Positions 1-7,689 of a DNA stretch of 50,108 nucleotides are shown here, one piece after another; position 1 is the first letter of the stretch; every line of letters begins with the position of its first letter. The DNA is taken from positions 1 through 50,108 of the forward strand of contig CAJUJI010000003.1 of the NCBI GenBank assembly GCA_910586875.1. The letters run 5' to 3'. The DNA is from an uncultured Anaerotruncus sp. GTDB lineage: Bacteria > Bacillota > Clostridia > Oscillospirales > Ruminococcaceae. Below the pieces are notes generated by a model that saw nothing but the letters and a program-made list of their open reading frames with translations, was not told the DNA's origin and searched no databases. The position numbers were made by a program, and so were the translations under genes.

Positions 1-1506
1 GTTTCTGAGCACTGCAAGCGAATCCGGATTTAAAAAGTCAAGATAGTTGCTGCCCTCCGGAATATCCCCAACATTCTCCAAGGTGAACAGATTGTCATAC
101 AGCATGATCTGTGCATCAACCGCATGTGCTGCCGAAACCCAATGAATGGTGCCGCGCACCTTGCGCCCATCCAGCGGCTTGCCGTTGGCAGCCTCCAGGT
201 CCGCGGTACAACGCAGCTCGATCACCTCGCCCTGCGCATCTTTGATCACCTCATTGCAGCGGATAATATAGCTGCCCATCAAACGAACCTCTCCGTCCGG
301 CTTGAGGCGCTGGAATTTTGGCGGTGGAACCTCTGCAAAATCGGATTTTTCAATATACAGCTCACGGGAGAATGCAACCTTGCGGGTGCCAGACTCCGGA
401 TCAACAGGGTTGTTGCTCACCTCAAAGTATTCCGTCTTGTCCTCCGGATAGTTGGTGAGCACCACCTTAATCGGCTCGGTGACAGCCATCCGGCGCGGAG
501 CGGTGGCGTTTAGCTCCTCACGGATACAATACTCCAACAGCTTGATATCCACCAAGCTATTGGTCTTTGCAATTCCTGCACGCTTGACAAACTCCAAAAT
601 GGAGGAGGGGGTATAACCACGGCGGCGCAGCCCGCAAAGGGTTGGCATACGCGGGTCATCCCAGCCGTCCACCCTGCCGGTCTCCACCAGCTCGCGCAGG
701 TAACGCTTGGACATCACAGTATTGGTGATGTTCAGCCGCGCAAATTCCCGCTGCTTTGGCTTTGGTGAAAAGCCGATGTTATCAATCACCCATTCATAAA
801 GCGGACGATGATTTTCAAACTCTAACGAGCAAAGCGAGTGGGTAATCCCTTCTATAGCATCCTGGATTGGGTGCGCATAATCATACAGCGGATAGATGCA
901 CCACTTGTCCCCCTGGCGATGGTGGTGTGCACGCACAATCCGGTAGATGGCGGGGTCGCGCATGTTGATATTGGGGGATGCCATATCAATTTTGGCGCGC
1001 AGTGTTTTGGAGCCATCTGGAAACTCTCCGTTTTTCATCCGCTCAAACAAATCGAGATTTTCCTCTACCGAGCGGTCACGGCAGGGAGACGGCTTACCCG
1101 GCTGGGTGAGGGTGCCGCGGTATTCGCGCATCTGCTCGGCGCTCAGGTCACAGACATATGCTTTCCCATCTCGGATTAGCTGCACTGCAAAGTCATAGCA
1201 CTTGTCAAAATAATCCGAGCCATAAAAAATATGATCGGGAATTGCCCCCAGCCAGCGCAAATCCTCCTCTATCGACTCGACATATTCCGTGTCCTCCTTG
1301 ACCGGATTGGTGTCATCAAAGCGCAGATTGAACAGCCCATGGTAGCGCTGTGCAGTCGCCCAGTTGATGAAAATTGCCTTTGCAGAACCGATATGCAAAT
1401 AACCATTCGGCTCGGGCGGAAAACGGGTGTGAATGCGGGCGGAAAGCCCGTTGGCAATATCCTCATCGATAATCTCTGTAATAAAATTGGATGCAATCTC
1501 ACTCAT
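1..1506 (-). CDS. glnS: Glutaminyl-tRNA synthetase, 3'-truncated by the window edge
   Basis: Charges tRNA-Gln with glutamine in the cytoplasm. The reading frame is open from ATG at 1506 down to base 1, so 502 codons are visible and the C-terminal end lies outside the window. The class I signature is present: PPEPNGYLHIGSAKAI around residues 31-46 (HIGH variant HIGS) and VMSKR near residue 265 as the KMSKS loop. Around residue 55-70, RFDDTNPVKED matches the GlnRS/GluRS active site, and the beta-barrel anticodon-binding region follows. The start is supported by GGGAG about 8 bases upstream. GlnRS is not universal in clostridia, many of which make Gln-tRNA by the GatCAB route. A GltX-type enzyme lies 0.5 kb away. 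Family call is firm; only the end is unknown. Confidence 0.96.
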   Translation of the reverse strand, partial: MSEIASNFITEIIDEDIANGLSARIHTRFPPEPNGYLHIGSAKAIFINWATAQRYHGLFNLRFDDTNPVKEDTEYVESIEEDLRWLGAIPDHIFYGSDYFDKCYDFAVQLIRDGKAYVCDLSAEQMREYRGTLTQPGKPSPCRDRSVEENLDLFERMKNGEFPDGSKTLRAKIDMASPNINMRDPAIYRIVRAHHHRQGDKWCIYPLYDYAHPIQDAIEGITHSLCSLEFENHRPLYEWVIDNIGFSPKPKQREFARLNITNTVMSKRYLRELVETGRVDGWDDPRMPTLCGLRRRGYTPSSILEFVKRAGIAKTNSLVDIKLLEYCIREELNATAPRRMAVTEPIKVVLTNYPEDKTEYFEVSNNPVDPESGTRKVAFSRELYIEKSDFAEVPPPKFQRLKPDGEVRLMGSYIIRCNEVIKDAQGEVIELRCTADLEAANGKPLDGRKVRGTIHWVSAAHAVDAQIMLYDNLFTLENVGDIPEGSNYLDFLNPDSLAVLRN

Positions 1507-1605
1507 CCAAAATCACTCCCAACGATTCTTTTTTTCATTTATAACGGTGGATGATAGGCTGTAGACAGCCCCTATCATAGACAAATTTAGAAAGGATGGA
1601 CAGAC

Positions 1606-1899
1606 ATGTTATCAGACACTATCAATCGCGCAAATCTACAATCCATCGCGTCTTATCTGCTTTACGGTGCTAGTCCAGACTCTATCTCGCCGCTCTCCTA
1701 TGACCAACGCCAGCACCTGCTGGAAAAGGGGCTATCCGAGCTGATCTGCCGCATGGCGCCAGAGGTGGGCGAAGAGCTCGCAGACAAGCTGTTTGCGCAG
1801 CTGACCCGCCTTTACAGCCTGCATTTCGAGGCGGGATTACATGCCGGACTGCTCTTGCAAGCAGAGGCAGGGCACAAAGAACAAAGGCCCACCCGCTAA
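1606..1899 (+). CDS. Small protein, possibly DUF6809-like
   Basis: A 97-residue, mostly helical protein with no membrane segment or signal peptide. The ATG at 1606 follows AAAGGA at a workable distance. It is divergent from glnS and convergent with gltX. The pattern of an LLYG motif near residue 18, a charged middle, and a C-terminal HFEAGLHAGLLLQAE stretch resembles small proteins of the DUF6809 type that are common in gut clostridia; this is a recollection of the family's look, not a search result. The last dozen residues, which become polar, run towards a structured repeat. Function unknown. It could also be a spurious frame, but the ribosome site and absence of any other gene here favour a real gene. 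Confidence 0.55.
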   Translation: MLSDTINRANLQSIASYLLYGASPDSISPLSYDQRQHLLEKGLSELICRMAPEVGEELADKLFAQLTRLYSLHFEAGLHAGLLLQAEAGHKEQRPTR

Positions 1900-1940
1900 A
1901 AGCAGGTCTACTGCTGCCCTTTTCCTGCCTAATCAAAGGA

Positions 1941-2018
1941 GAGGCTGCCCCGCGTGCCGCGCGGGCAGCCTCCCGCACACGCATGGCGTCCAACCTTTCA
2001 GGTTGGCACCGCGTGTGC
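1941..2018. repeat. Two-hairpin structured repeat, copy 1
   Basis: Hairpin A pairs 1941-1950 with 1963-1972 (GAGGCTGCCC / GGGCAGCCTC) and can extend through CGCG/CGCG. Hairpin B pairs 1975-1982 with 2011-2018 (GCACACGC / GCGTGTGC) around an inner stem 1990-1995/2001-2006 (CCAACC / GGTTGG). A second copy at 20103-20178 keeps the same architecture while stem bases change in pairs. The repeat overlaps the last codons and stop of gltX. No transposase or target-site duplication is visible. It may act as a terminator or an RNA element. Confidence 0.8.
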
Positions 2019-3659
2019 CCGCAGCGCGCGCTCCAGCCGTGCAAGCACCCGCTCCTTGCCCAAAATCGACATCACATCATGCAGGTCCGGCGAATTTTGC
2101 CGTCCGGTAACCGCCACACGCAGCACCATACTGACGTCGCCTACATTGCCTACATACGCATCCGGATTTTTCTTGTAGTCCTTCATATTAGAGGCATACC
2201 CCAACGAATCGGTCAAGGCTTTCACCTTGTCAAACCACTGGTTGTTGTCGTCCGTGGGATCGTACAGCACAGCGTATTCCTGCAATATACGCTGCCGGTC
2301 GGCGGCAGGCACATGCTCCGGATATGCGTCATCACAGGGGGAAAACAGCTCATCATAGAAAAAGTTCATATACGGCTTTGCATCCGACCAGGTTGCCAAA
2401 TCCTTGCGCGGCTTTTTCCCACCGCGTCCGATTGCGAGAATCGCCCGCGCATAATCCGGATCGCGGGAGAGCAGCGCATAAAAGTCCACATCAAACTGCT
2501 GCGCCCACTCGGAAAGCAAGGTATATACCTGCTGTGCGTTCATCTTAGAAATCACATTTTTTGAAACATCATTGAGCTTATCAATATCAAATAGTGAGCC
2601 GGAAACGCTCATCTTTTTTGTCGTAAAGGAAAAGCTGTCTATCGGCGCGTCCGGATTGGCCAACCGCCAATCCTCAAAATTGGAGTTGAGCAGCGTCAAG
2701 ATATACTCCTTTACCGCAGCGATGCAGTAGCCCTGCTGCTTATAAAAATCAAGCGACAGCTCAGGGTCCTTGCGTTTGGAGAGCTTGCGCTTGCTCTCGC
2801 CGTCCATCTTCATCAGCTGCGCTGTATGCACATACTTTGGCGGCTTCCAACCCATTGCCTGGAACAGTTGCAGGTGGATTGGCAGCGTCGCAAGCCATTC
2901 TTCACCACGCACCACATGGGTGGTCCCCATCAGATAATCGTCCACCACATGGGCGAAGTGATAGGTGGGAATTCCATCCGATTTCAGCAAAACAACATCT
3001 TGGTCATTTTCTGGGAACTCCATGGTACCCTTCACCAGATCGGTAAATTTCACCCTGCGCGCAGGGTCACCCTCGCTGCGAAAGCGCAGCACAAACGGCA
3101 TACCCGCCTCTATGCACGCCTTGACCTGCTCATACGGCATATTGCGGTGAACTGCATAGCTTCCATAATATCCAAAGTTCTCCTTGCGCTCGGCCTGGCG
3201 TTCCCGAATGGCGGCAAGCTCCTGCTCGGTGCAAAAACACGGGTAGGCTTTGCCCTGCTGCACCAGCCATTTCGCCATTGTCTGATAGATTTTGGCGCGC
3301 TGCCGCTGCCGGTAAGGCCCATATGCGCCGTTATCCCCTTCCAGGGTCGCACCCTCATCAAAATCGAGCTGGTAATCGCGAAACACATTGAGGATGGTCT
3401 GCACCCCACCGGCGACCTCGCGCTTTTGGTCGGTGTCCTCGATGCGCAGATAAAAAATACCGCCGCTTTGATGCGCAAGACGCTCGTCCGCGATTGCGCC
3501 AAACAGATTTCCCAGGTGCATAAACCCAGTCGGGCTGGGTGCAATGCGTGTAACCTTTGCGTTCTCGGGAAGCTGACGGCGCGGATACTGTGCAAGGATC
3601 TCCTCTGGTGTTGCAGTGATATCGGGAAATAGCAATTGTGCAAGTGCGTGATCGTCCAT
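1998..3659 (-). CDS. gltX: Glutamyl-tRNA synthetase-type enzyme (GltX family)
   Basis: Activates glutamate and charges tRNA-Glu. The 553-residue protein has the class I motifs: APSPTGFMHLGN (residues 40-51, HIGH variant HLGN), FYLRIEDTDQKR (69-80) and KLSKRKD (292-298) as the KMSKS loop. The C-terminal half is helical, as expected for GluRS anticodon recognition, and somewhat longer than the usual 470-490 residues. ATG at 3659 follows AAAGGAG by about eight bases. A promoter (TTGCAC, 17 bp, TATACT) sits at 3709-3737. Because glnS is adjacent, this enzyme probably charges only tRNA-Glu, but a different specificity cannot be excluded from sequence alone. Its stop codon lies inside a structured repeat. 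Confidence 0.93.
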   Translation of the reverse strand: MDDHALAQLLFPDITATPEEILAQYPRRQLPENAKVTRIAPSPTGFMHLGNLFGAIADERLAHQSGGIFYLRIEDTDQKREVAGGVQTILNVFRDYQLDFDEGATLEGDNGAYGPYRQRQRAKIYQTMAKWLVQQGKAYPCFCTEQELAAIRERQAERKENFGYYGSYAVHRNMPYEQVKACIEAGMPFVLRFRSEGDPARRVKFTDLVKGTMEFPENDQDVVLLKSDGIPTYHFAHVVDDYLMGTTHVVRGEEWLATLPIHLQLFQAMGWKPPKYVHTAQLMKMDGESKRKLSKRKDPELSLDFYKQQGYCIAAVKEYILTLLNSNFEDWRLANPDAPIDSFSFTTKKMSVSGSLFDIDKLNDVSKNVISKMNAQQVYTLLSEWAQQFDVDFYALLSRDPDYARAILAIGRGGKKPRKDLATWSDAKPYMNFFYDELFSPCDDAYPEHVPAADRQRILQEYAVLYDPTDDNNQWFDKVKALTDSLGYASNMKDYKKNPDAYVGNVGDVSMVLRVAVTGRQNSPDLHDVMSILGKERVLARLERALRAHAVPT

Positions 3660-3708
3660 CTAAATTACTCCTTTGCGGGATGTCCCTGGAATTGGTAACT
3701 ACTGCCCT

Positions 3709-3737
3709 AGTATACTATAAATTTGCAGCGAGTGCAA
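3709..3737 (-). promoter_or_regulatory. Sigma-A promoter for gltX
   Basis: On the minus strand, -35 TTGCAC (3737-3732) and -10 TATACT (3714-3709) are separated by exactly 17 bp. Transcription would begin about 45 bases upstream of the gltX ATG. This separates gltX from the pyrK-pyrD-ruvX operon. Confidence 0.75.
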
Positions 3738-3799
3738 CGCCGAATTTGGCGCTTTGCTTTGCCAGCCGCGGCAGGCCGCTACGCACAGCAGCAAATATC

Positions 3800-4225
3800 T
3801 CACTGCTCCGGATGATTCTTGCGGTAACTCAAATAGCTTTCCAAAATCACCGTCGCAGCAACCGCATCAATCACCTCTTTGCGCTTTTTGCCGCGCGTAT
3901 CCGTCTCGTTCAGATATCCCGCCGCCGAAACGGTCGTACTACGCTCATCCCACAGCTTGACCGGCACCGACACCAGCTTCGCAAGCTCCTGCGCAAACTG
4001 CTCGCATAACTGCGCGCGGGGACCGCGGCTCCCATTCATATTGAGCGGATAGCCGATGATCACCTCTCCAATTTCATATTCTTCCACAGCAAATGCCACC
4101 TGTTGCAGCACCCGTTCCAGCACCCGCTCCTGAATCACACCGATGGGCGAGGCCAAAAACTCGGTGCGGTCACAGACCGCTAACCCTGTGCGTGCATCGC
4201 CATAGTCCACAGCCATAATTTTCAT
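3800..4225 (-). CDS. ruvX: Holliday junction resolvase-like protein, YqgF/RuvX family
   Basis: RNase H-fold nuclease of the YqgF family, implicated in Holliday junction resolution and in 16S rRNA 5'-end maturation. The 141-residue protein has the family length. Visible motifs are MKIMAVDYGDARTG at the N-terminus (first catalytic Asp at residue 7), the core strand VIIGYPLNMNGS, LWDERSTT, and a C-terminal DAVAAT with the last acidic residue. The ATG at 4225 is preferred over an earlier in-frame one at 4252 because it follows GGAGGAG closely and overlaps the stop of the upstream phosphatase gene in an ATGA junction, indicating translational coupling. It is the last gene of the pyrK operon. Confidence 0.92.
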   Translation of the reverse strand: MKIMAVDYGDARTGLAVCDRTEFLASPIGVIQERVLERVLQQVAFAVEEYEIGEVIIGYPLNMNGSRGPRAQLCEQFAQELAKLVSVPVKLWDERSTTVSAAGYLNETDTRGKKRKEVIDAVAATVILESYLSYRKNHPEQ

Positions 4226-4899
4226 TTGCTCTCCTCCTGGTTCTTCCGCCACCAGGTCTGCTTCATAAACGAGGAGCAGCCCTCCGGCAGATGGGATGTG
4301 TCATTTAAATAGATTATATGCGGCTGAAAGCCGCTGTCATATTCGATGCAGTTGACCGCTGTATTATCGCACCAGGTCACCGAATTGACCTGCGAGAGCG
4401 GCAACCCACGCACATAACACTGATAATTGCGGATCGCGCAGCCATGCGAGGCGATTGCCACGGTGCCGCCCTCGTGCGTGCGGGCAATCCGGTCAATCGT
4501 GTCGCGCATCCGGTCGTATACCTGCTGCATACTTTCTCCGCCGGGTGCAGTGAAATGCGCGGGGTCATGCTCCCATTTATCGTATGCTTCTGCAAACAGT
4601 ATAGGCAGCTCGGCAAACGGCTTGCCCTCAAATGCGCCGCCGTTGATCTCCAGTAGACCGTCGTCCTGTTGAATTGGAAGCTGTGCACACCGATTGATTG
4701 CGCGGGCGGTTTCCATCGCACGTGTGAGCGGACTGGAATAAACCGCATCCAGCTTGACCGAACAGAAGCGCTCGGCCAAATGCGCAAGCTGCTGGTAGCC
4801 CAGCTCGCTGACCTTTCCATCATAATGCCCCTGAAACAGCCGTTTCCAGTTGCCTTCCGCTTCACAGTGGCGCACAAGATAAATTGTCGTTGTAGCCAT
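4222..4899 (-). CDS. Histidine phosphatase superfamily protein (phosphoglycerate mutase-like)
   Basis: The 225-residue protein begins with IYLVRHCEAEGN, the RHG motif of the branch-1 histidine phosphatase fold. Arg10 and His11 would form the phosphohistidine pocket. SSPLTRAMETA supplies the second arginine region and ASHGCAIRNY the second catalytic histidine. Members act on sugar phosphates, adenosylcobalamin precursors or other small phosphoesters; the substrate is not decidable here. It lies 24 bp downstream of pyrD and overlaps ruvX by four bases, so it is cotranscribed with pyrimidine synthesis genes. No signal peptide, so cytoplasmic. The ATG at 4899 has GGAGGA a few bases upstream. Confidence 0.9.
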   Translation of the reverse strand: MATTTIYLVRHCEAEGNWKRLFQGHYDGKVSELGYQQLAHLAERFCSVKLDAVYSSPLTRAMETARAINRCAQLPIQQDDGLLEINGGAFEGKPFAELPILFAEAYDKWEHDPAHFTAPGGESMQQVYDRMRDTIDRIARTHEGGTVAIASHGCAIRNYQCYVRGLPLSQVNSVTWCDNTAVNCIEYDSGFQPHIIYLNDTSHLPEGCSSFMKQTWWRKNQEESK

Positions 4900-4923
4900 G
4901 ATCTCCTCCTTTTGAAACAGGCC

Positions 4924-5841
4924 CTAATTCTCCCAGGGGCGCACCGTCCCAACAATCTCGTTGACGTCTGCAATGTGGTTGTCCTCCAACCATTGTTCGA
5001 TTCCTGCAATCACCTTGAGGGGTGTAAAGGGATCTGCAAACAGCGCCGCGCCAATCTGGACCGCCCGCGCGCCGGCGAGCATCATTTCCACCGCGTCCTG
5101 CCATTTTTCAATGCCGCCCATCCCAACCACTGGTATTTTTACCGCATTCGCTACCTGCCAAACCATGCGCACCGCAACTGGGAATACCGCCGGTCCGGAC
5201 AAGCCTCCAACATTGTTGTGCAGCACCGGCCGGCGTGTTTTTAGGTCTATGCGCATCCCCAAAAGCGTGTTGATCAGCGATATCGCGTCCGCGCCCGCAT
5301 CCTCAACCGCCCGCGCAATCGAAACAATGTCGGTCACATTCGGAGAAAGCTTGACCATCAACGGCTTGCTGGTACACTTGCGCATCCCTGAAACCACCTG
5401 TGCAGCAGATTCACAGCTGGTGCCGAATGCCACGCCGCCCTCCTTGACGTTCGGGCAGGAGATATTGACCTCCAGCATGTCAACCGCGGTGCCGTCCAGC
5501 CGCTTTGCAATCGCGCAGTAATCCTCCAACGTGCTGCCTGCGACATTTGCAAGCTTCACCACATCGCGCCCCTCCAAATTGGGCAGCTCCTGTGCCAGAA
5601 ACGCCTCAACGCCTGGGTTTTGCAGACCAACCGAATTGAGCATTCCTGCGGGGGTCTCTGCAATGCGGCAAGGGGGATTGCCCTGGCGCTCCTGCAAGGT
5701 CATCCCCTTTAGAGAAATTCCGCCGAGCTTTTCCATCGGGTAAAGCTTATCATACTCGCGCCCGTAGCCACAGCAGCCAGACGCGGTAATGACCGGGTTT
5801 TTAAAGGTGACACCAGCAATTTCAACCTGTAAACTGCTCAT
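4924..5841 (-). CDS. pyrD: Dihydroorotate dehydrogenase B, catalytic subunit
   Basis: FMN enzyme of de novo pyrimidine synthesis that oxidises dihydroorotate to orotate. The 305-residue length fits class 1B. The TIM-barrel landmarks are GVTFKNPVITASGCCGYG (residues 10-26), NPGVEAFL, NISCPNVKEGG with Cys129 as the catalytic base typical of class 1 enzymes, and VVGMGGI plus GARAVQIGAALF near the C-terminus as the FMN phosphate site. It starts in an ATGA overlap with pyrK, the subunit that passes electrons to NAD. That pairing identifies the NAD-dependent heterotetramer and not the fumarate-linked 1A form. It is followed by a phosphatase and ruvX in the same operon. Confidence 0.97.
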   Translation of the reverse strand: MSSLQVEIAGVTFKNPVITASGCCGYGREYDKLYPMEKLGGISLKGMTLQERQGNPPCRIAETPAGMLNSVGLQNPGVEAFLAQELPNLEGRDVVKLANVAGSTLEDYCAIAKRLDGTAVDMLEVNISCPNVKEGGVAFGTSCESAAQVVSGMRKCTSKPLMVKLSPNVTDIVSIARAVEDAGADAISLINTLLGMRIDLKTRRPVLHNNVGGLSGPAVFPVAVRMVWQVANAVKIPVVGMGGIEKWQDAVEMMLAGARAVQIGAALFADPFTPLKVIAGIEQWLEDNHIADVNEIVGTVRPWEN

Positions 5842-6611
5842 TCAAAAACCACCTCCTGCGCGTTAAATACCGGACCATCCTTACAAACATGGGAAAAAAT
5901 CTCGCGTCCATCCTTGACGGTTTTACAGGCACAAACCAAACAGGCGCCAATGCCGCAGCCCATGTGCTCCTCTAGCGAAACCTTGCAGGGGATGCCCTGC
6001 GCCTGCGCCAGCTGGGCGACGCCGCGCAGCATCGGCATCGGGCCGCACGCGCAGATCAGTGCCGCGCCCTGCTCCGCCAGCCGCTGCTCCAACAGGCCGG
6101 TTACTAAGCCATGATAACCGGCGCTCCCGTCGTCGGTTGCGATGCGGGTATCACAGCCAGCCGCCTTGAAATCAGCCTCCAAGATCACCGCCGACGCGGT
6201 GCGAAACCCGAGAATCGCTGTCGCATTCGCGCCATAATGCGCGGCGGTCTCCAGCATCGGTGGCACACCGATTCCGCCGCCTACCACAATTATTTTCCGC
6301 CATGGCTCCAGCAGAGGAAAGCTATTTCCCAAGGGGCCCAGCACATCCAATTGTTCGCTCTTGCCCAGCTGGGAGAGCGCCTGTGTCCCTGCGCCGCGCA
6401 CCTCGAACACAATCCGTAAAAGGCCCTCCTCCCTGTCGATTTGCGCAATTGAAATCGGGCGGCGCAGCGAAAATCCCTCAATGCGGATATGAACAAACTG
6501 CCCTGGCTGTGCCATGCGCGCCATCTCGGGGCAGGAAAATGTCAAATCGAAGATACTGCTGGTAAGCTGCCGCTTTTTTACAATCGGGTAACATCCCTGC
6601 AAATAGCACAT
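5838..6611 (-). CDS. pyrK: Dihydroorotate dehydrogenase B, electron transfer subunit
   Basis: Carries FAD and a 2Fe-2S cluster and transfers electrons from PyrD to NAD. The start is set at ATG 6611, giving 257 residues, because GGAGG lies directly upstream; an earlier in-frame ATG at 6704 would add an unrelated leader and precede the promoter. Motifs are FSLRRPISIA (flavin binding), KIIVVGGGIGVPPML (nucleotide site) and the C-terminal iron-sulfur set GCGIGACLVCACKT with a later HVCKDGP. The gene overlaps pyrD by four bases. A near-consensus promoter lies at 6646-6674, so pyrK is first in the pyrK-pyrD-phosphatase-ruvX operon. Confidence 0.96.
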   Translation of the reverse strand: MCYLQGCYPIVKKRQLTSSIFDLTFSCPEMARMAQPGQFVHIRIEGFSLRRPISIAQIDREEGLLRIVFEVRGAGTQALSQLGKSEQLDVLGPLGNSFPLLEPWRKIIVVGGGIGVPPMLETAAHYGANATAILGFRTASAVILEADFKAAGCDTRIATDDGSAGYHGLVTGLLEQRLAEQGAALICACGPMPMLRGVAQLAQAQGIPCKVSLEEHMGCGIGACLVCACKTVKDGREIFSHVCKDGPVFNAQEVVFE

Positions 6612-6645
6612 GACAATTCCTCCATTCAAATAAATTCCAGAGATG

Positions 6646-6674
6646 ATTATACAATAGAAATGCCAAAAGTGCAA
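6646..6674 (-). promoter_or_regulatory. Sigma-A promoter for the pyrK operon
   Basis: Minus-strand -35 TTGCAC (6674-6669) and -10 TATAAT (6651-6646) with a 17-bp spacer. The predicted start is about 30 bases upstream of the pyrK ATG, so the leader is short and leaves no room for a PyrR-type attenuator. Confidence 0.8.
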
Positions 6675-6738
6675 CTTTGGTGGATGTGTCTTGTCGCTCT
6701 GCAACTGACAGAGATTTTTGCTGCCTTTTCATTTCCCC

Positions 6739-6767
6739 TTGTTTTTTCTATGCAAATGCGCTATACT
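6739..6767 (+). promoter_or_regulatory. Sigma-A promoter for the queT-like gene
   Basis: -35 TTGTTT (6739-6744) and -10 TATACT (6762-6767), 17-bp spacer. Transcription would begin near 6774, giving a leader of about 95 nt. Confidence 0.7.
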
Positions 6768-6773
6768 GGGAGT

Positions 6774-6869
6774 GCCGCTTTTTAAGCGGCGGTCAGTCGC
6801 AAATTCCTGACCTAAAACTACACTAGGGCGCGGCATGGTCCAGCGCCTACAAAAAGGAGAACTGAAAAA
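6774..6869 (+). promoter_or_regulatory. Structured leader of the queT-like gene, candidate preQ1-type riboswitch
   Basis: The leader contains a perfect stem GCCGCTT/AAGCGGC (6774-6780/6784-6790), a second stem GGTCAG/CTGACC (6791-6796/6807-6812) closing a ten-base loop, an A-rich single strand after it, and a third stem around 6823-6848 (TAGGGCGC/GCGCCTA with one bulge) just before the AAGGAG ribosome site. QueT/COG4708-type transporters are known targets of preQ1 riboswitches, and short hairpins followed by A-rich tails are typical. I could not match this to class I, II or III with confidence, so ligand identity is inference from the downstream gene. Confidence 0.45.
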
Positions 6870-7400
6870 ATGAAACTCGCAAACGTACGAAAACTCGTCG
6901 TCTGTGCGATGCTTGCTGCCTTATACACAGCAGTCAGCCTCGCACTCGCCCCACTCAGCTTTGGCATTGTGCAGATACGCTTCGCAGAAGCATTTACGCT
7001 GCTGGCCACCCTTTCCACCGTCGGCATTTTCGGGGTCACACTGGGATGCCTGCTTACCAATCTTGTTGGTGTGCTGATCGGAACCACCCTCGCACCGGAT
7101 GTGCTATTCGGCACGCTGGCGACCTTCATCGCGGCGCTGCTCTCCTACCAGCTGCGCCATGTGCGGGTAAAGGGGCTTGCACTGCCCTCTGCGTTGCCGC
7201 CAATTCTCGTGAACGCCGTTGTAATCGGTATTGAGCTGACCTGGTTCTATTCGGATGGAGTGCATCTGAGCATTCTGCTGGTAAACATGCTCAGCGTCGG
7301 TTTGGGGCAGATCATCCCCTGCGCGGTATTGGGGGTCCTGCTGATTTACACCCTCGAGCGCAGCCGGCTGGACGAGCGTTTATTTAAACAATTTGCATAA
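6870..7400 (+). CDS. queT: QueT-family transporter (queuosine precursor uptake)
   Basis: A 176-residue integral membrane protein with five to six hydrophobic segments, of the QueT (DUF988, COG4708) type. These are substrate-binding S components of ECF-like vitamin transporters, predicted to bring in preQ0/preQ1 or related queuosine precursors. The N-terminal region KLVVCAMLAALYTAVSLAL is typical, as are IQIRFAEAFTLLA-like residues around position 33-50 and the conserved FGTLATFIAALL stretch. ATG at 6870 follows AAGGAG. A structured leader precedes it and a terminator (7412-7442) follows, so it is a single-gene transcript. No ECF ATPase or T component lies nearby; these would be shared and encoded elsewhere. 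Confidence 0.85.
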   Translation: MKLANVRKLVVCAMLAALYTAVSLALAPLSFGIVQIRFAEAFTLLATLSTVGIFGVTLGCLLTNLVGVLIGTTLAPDVLFGTLATFIAALLSYQLRHVRVKGLALPSALPPILVNAVVIGIELTWFYSDGVHLSILLVNMLSVGLGQIIPCAVLGVLLIYTLERSRLDERLFKQFA

Positions 7401-7411
7401 ATCCATATTGC

Positions 7412-7442
7412 ATAGGCTGCGGTAGATTTTTCCGCAGCCTAT
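7412..7442 (+). terminator. Rho-independent terminator after queT
   Basis: Stem ATAGGCTGCGG (7412-7422) and CCGCAGCCTAT (7432-7442), 11 bp perfect, followed by TCTT. It lies 12 bases after the queT stop codon. Confidence 0.75.
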
Positions 7443-7689
7443 TCTTCTAAAAGGAAGTTTTCCACGTTTTCCCCAAGGTTTTCCACCGTTTTTTTGCATC
7501 GGGCAGGATGACGAAATCTGGCACCGCAAAGGAAATCCTGCCTGAAGATAATCGTAAAAGGTGGTCGATTTCCACCGAAAACCCGCAAACTTTTTCACCT
7601 GTTTCACCAAAGAACCACTTTCCTTTTTTTCTAATCTTCGTTATAATATAGCCAAAGCGCCCCATATTTCAGAAAGCAGGTGATTTTTT
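7443..7689. other. Intergenic region before the MBL-fold gene
   Basis: No gene is visible here. A TATAAT at 7642-7647 is a likely -10 for the downstream gene, but its -35 region is poor. An inverted repeat GGCAGGAT (7502-7509)/ATCCTGCC (7535-7542) with a 25-base loop is present, of uncertain meaning. The area is rich in TTTTCC runs. Confidence 0.4.

Noticed and set aside
2826..3632. Long plus-strand frame opposite gltX
   Set aside because: It is a shadow of gltX: no ribosome site, no family features, and the minus strand has clear synthetase motifs across the same bases.
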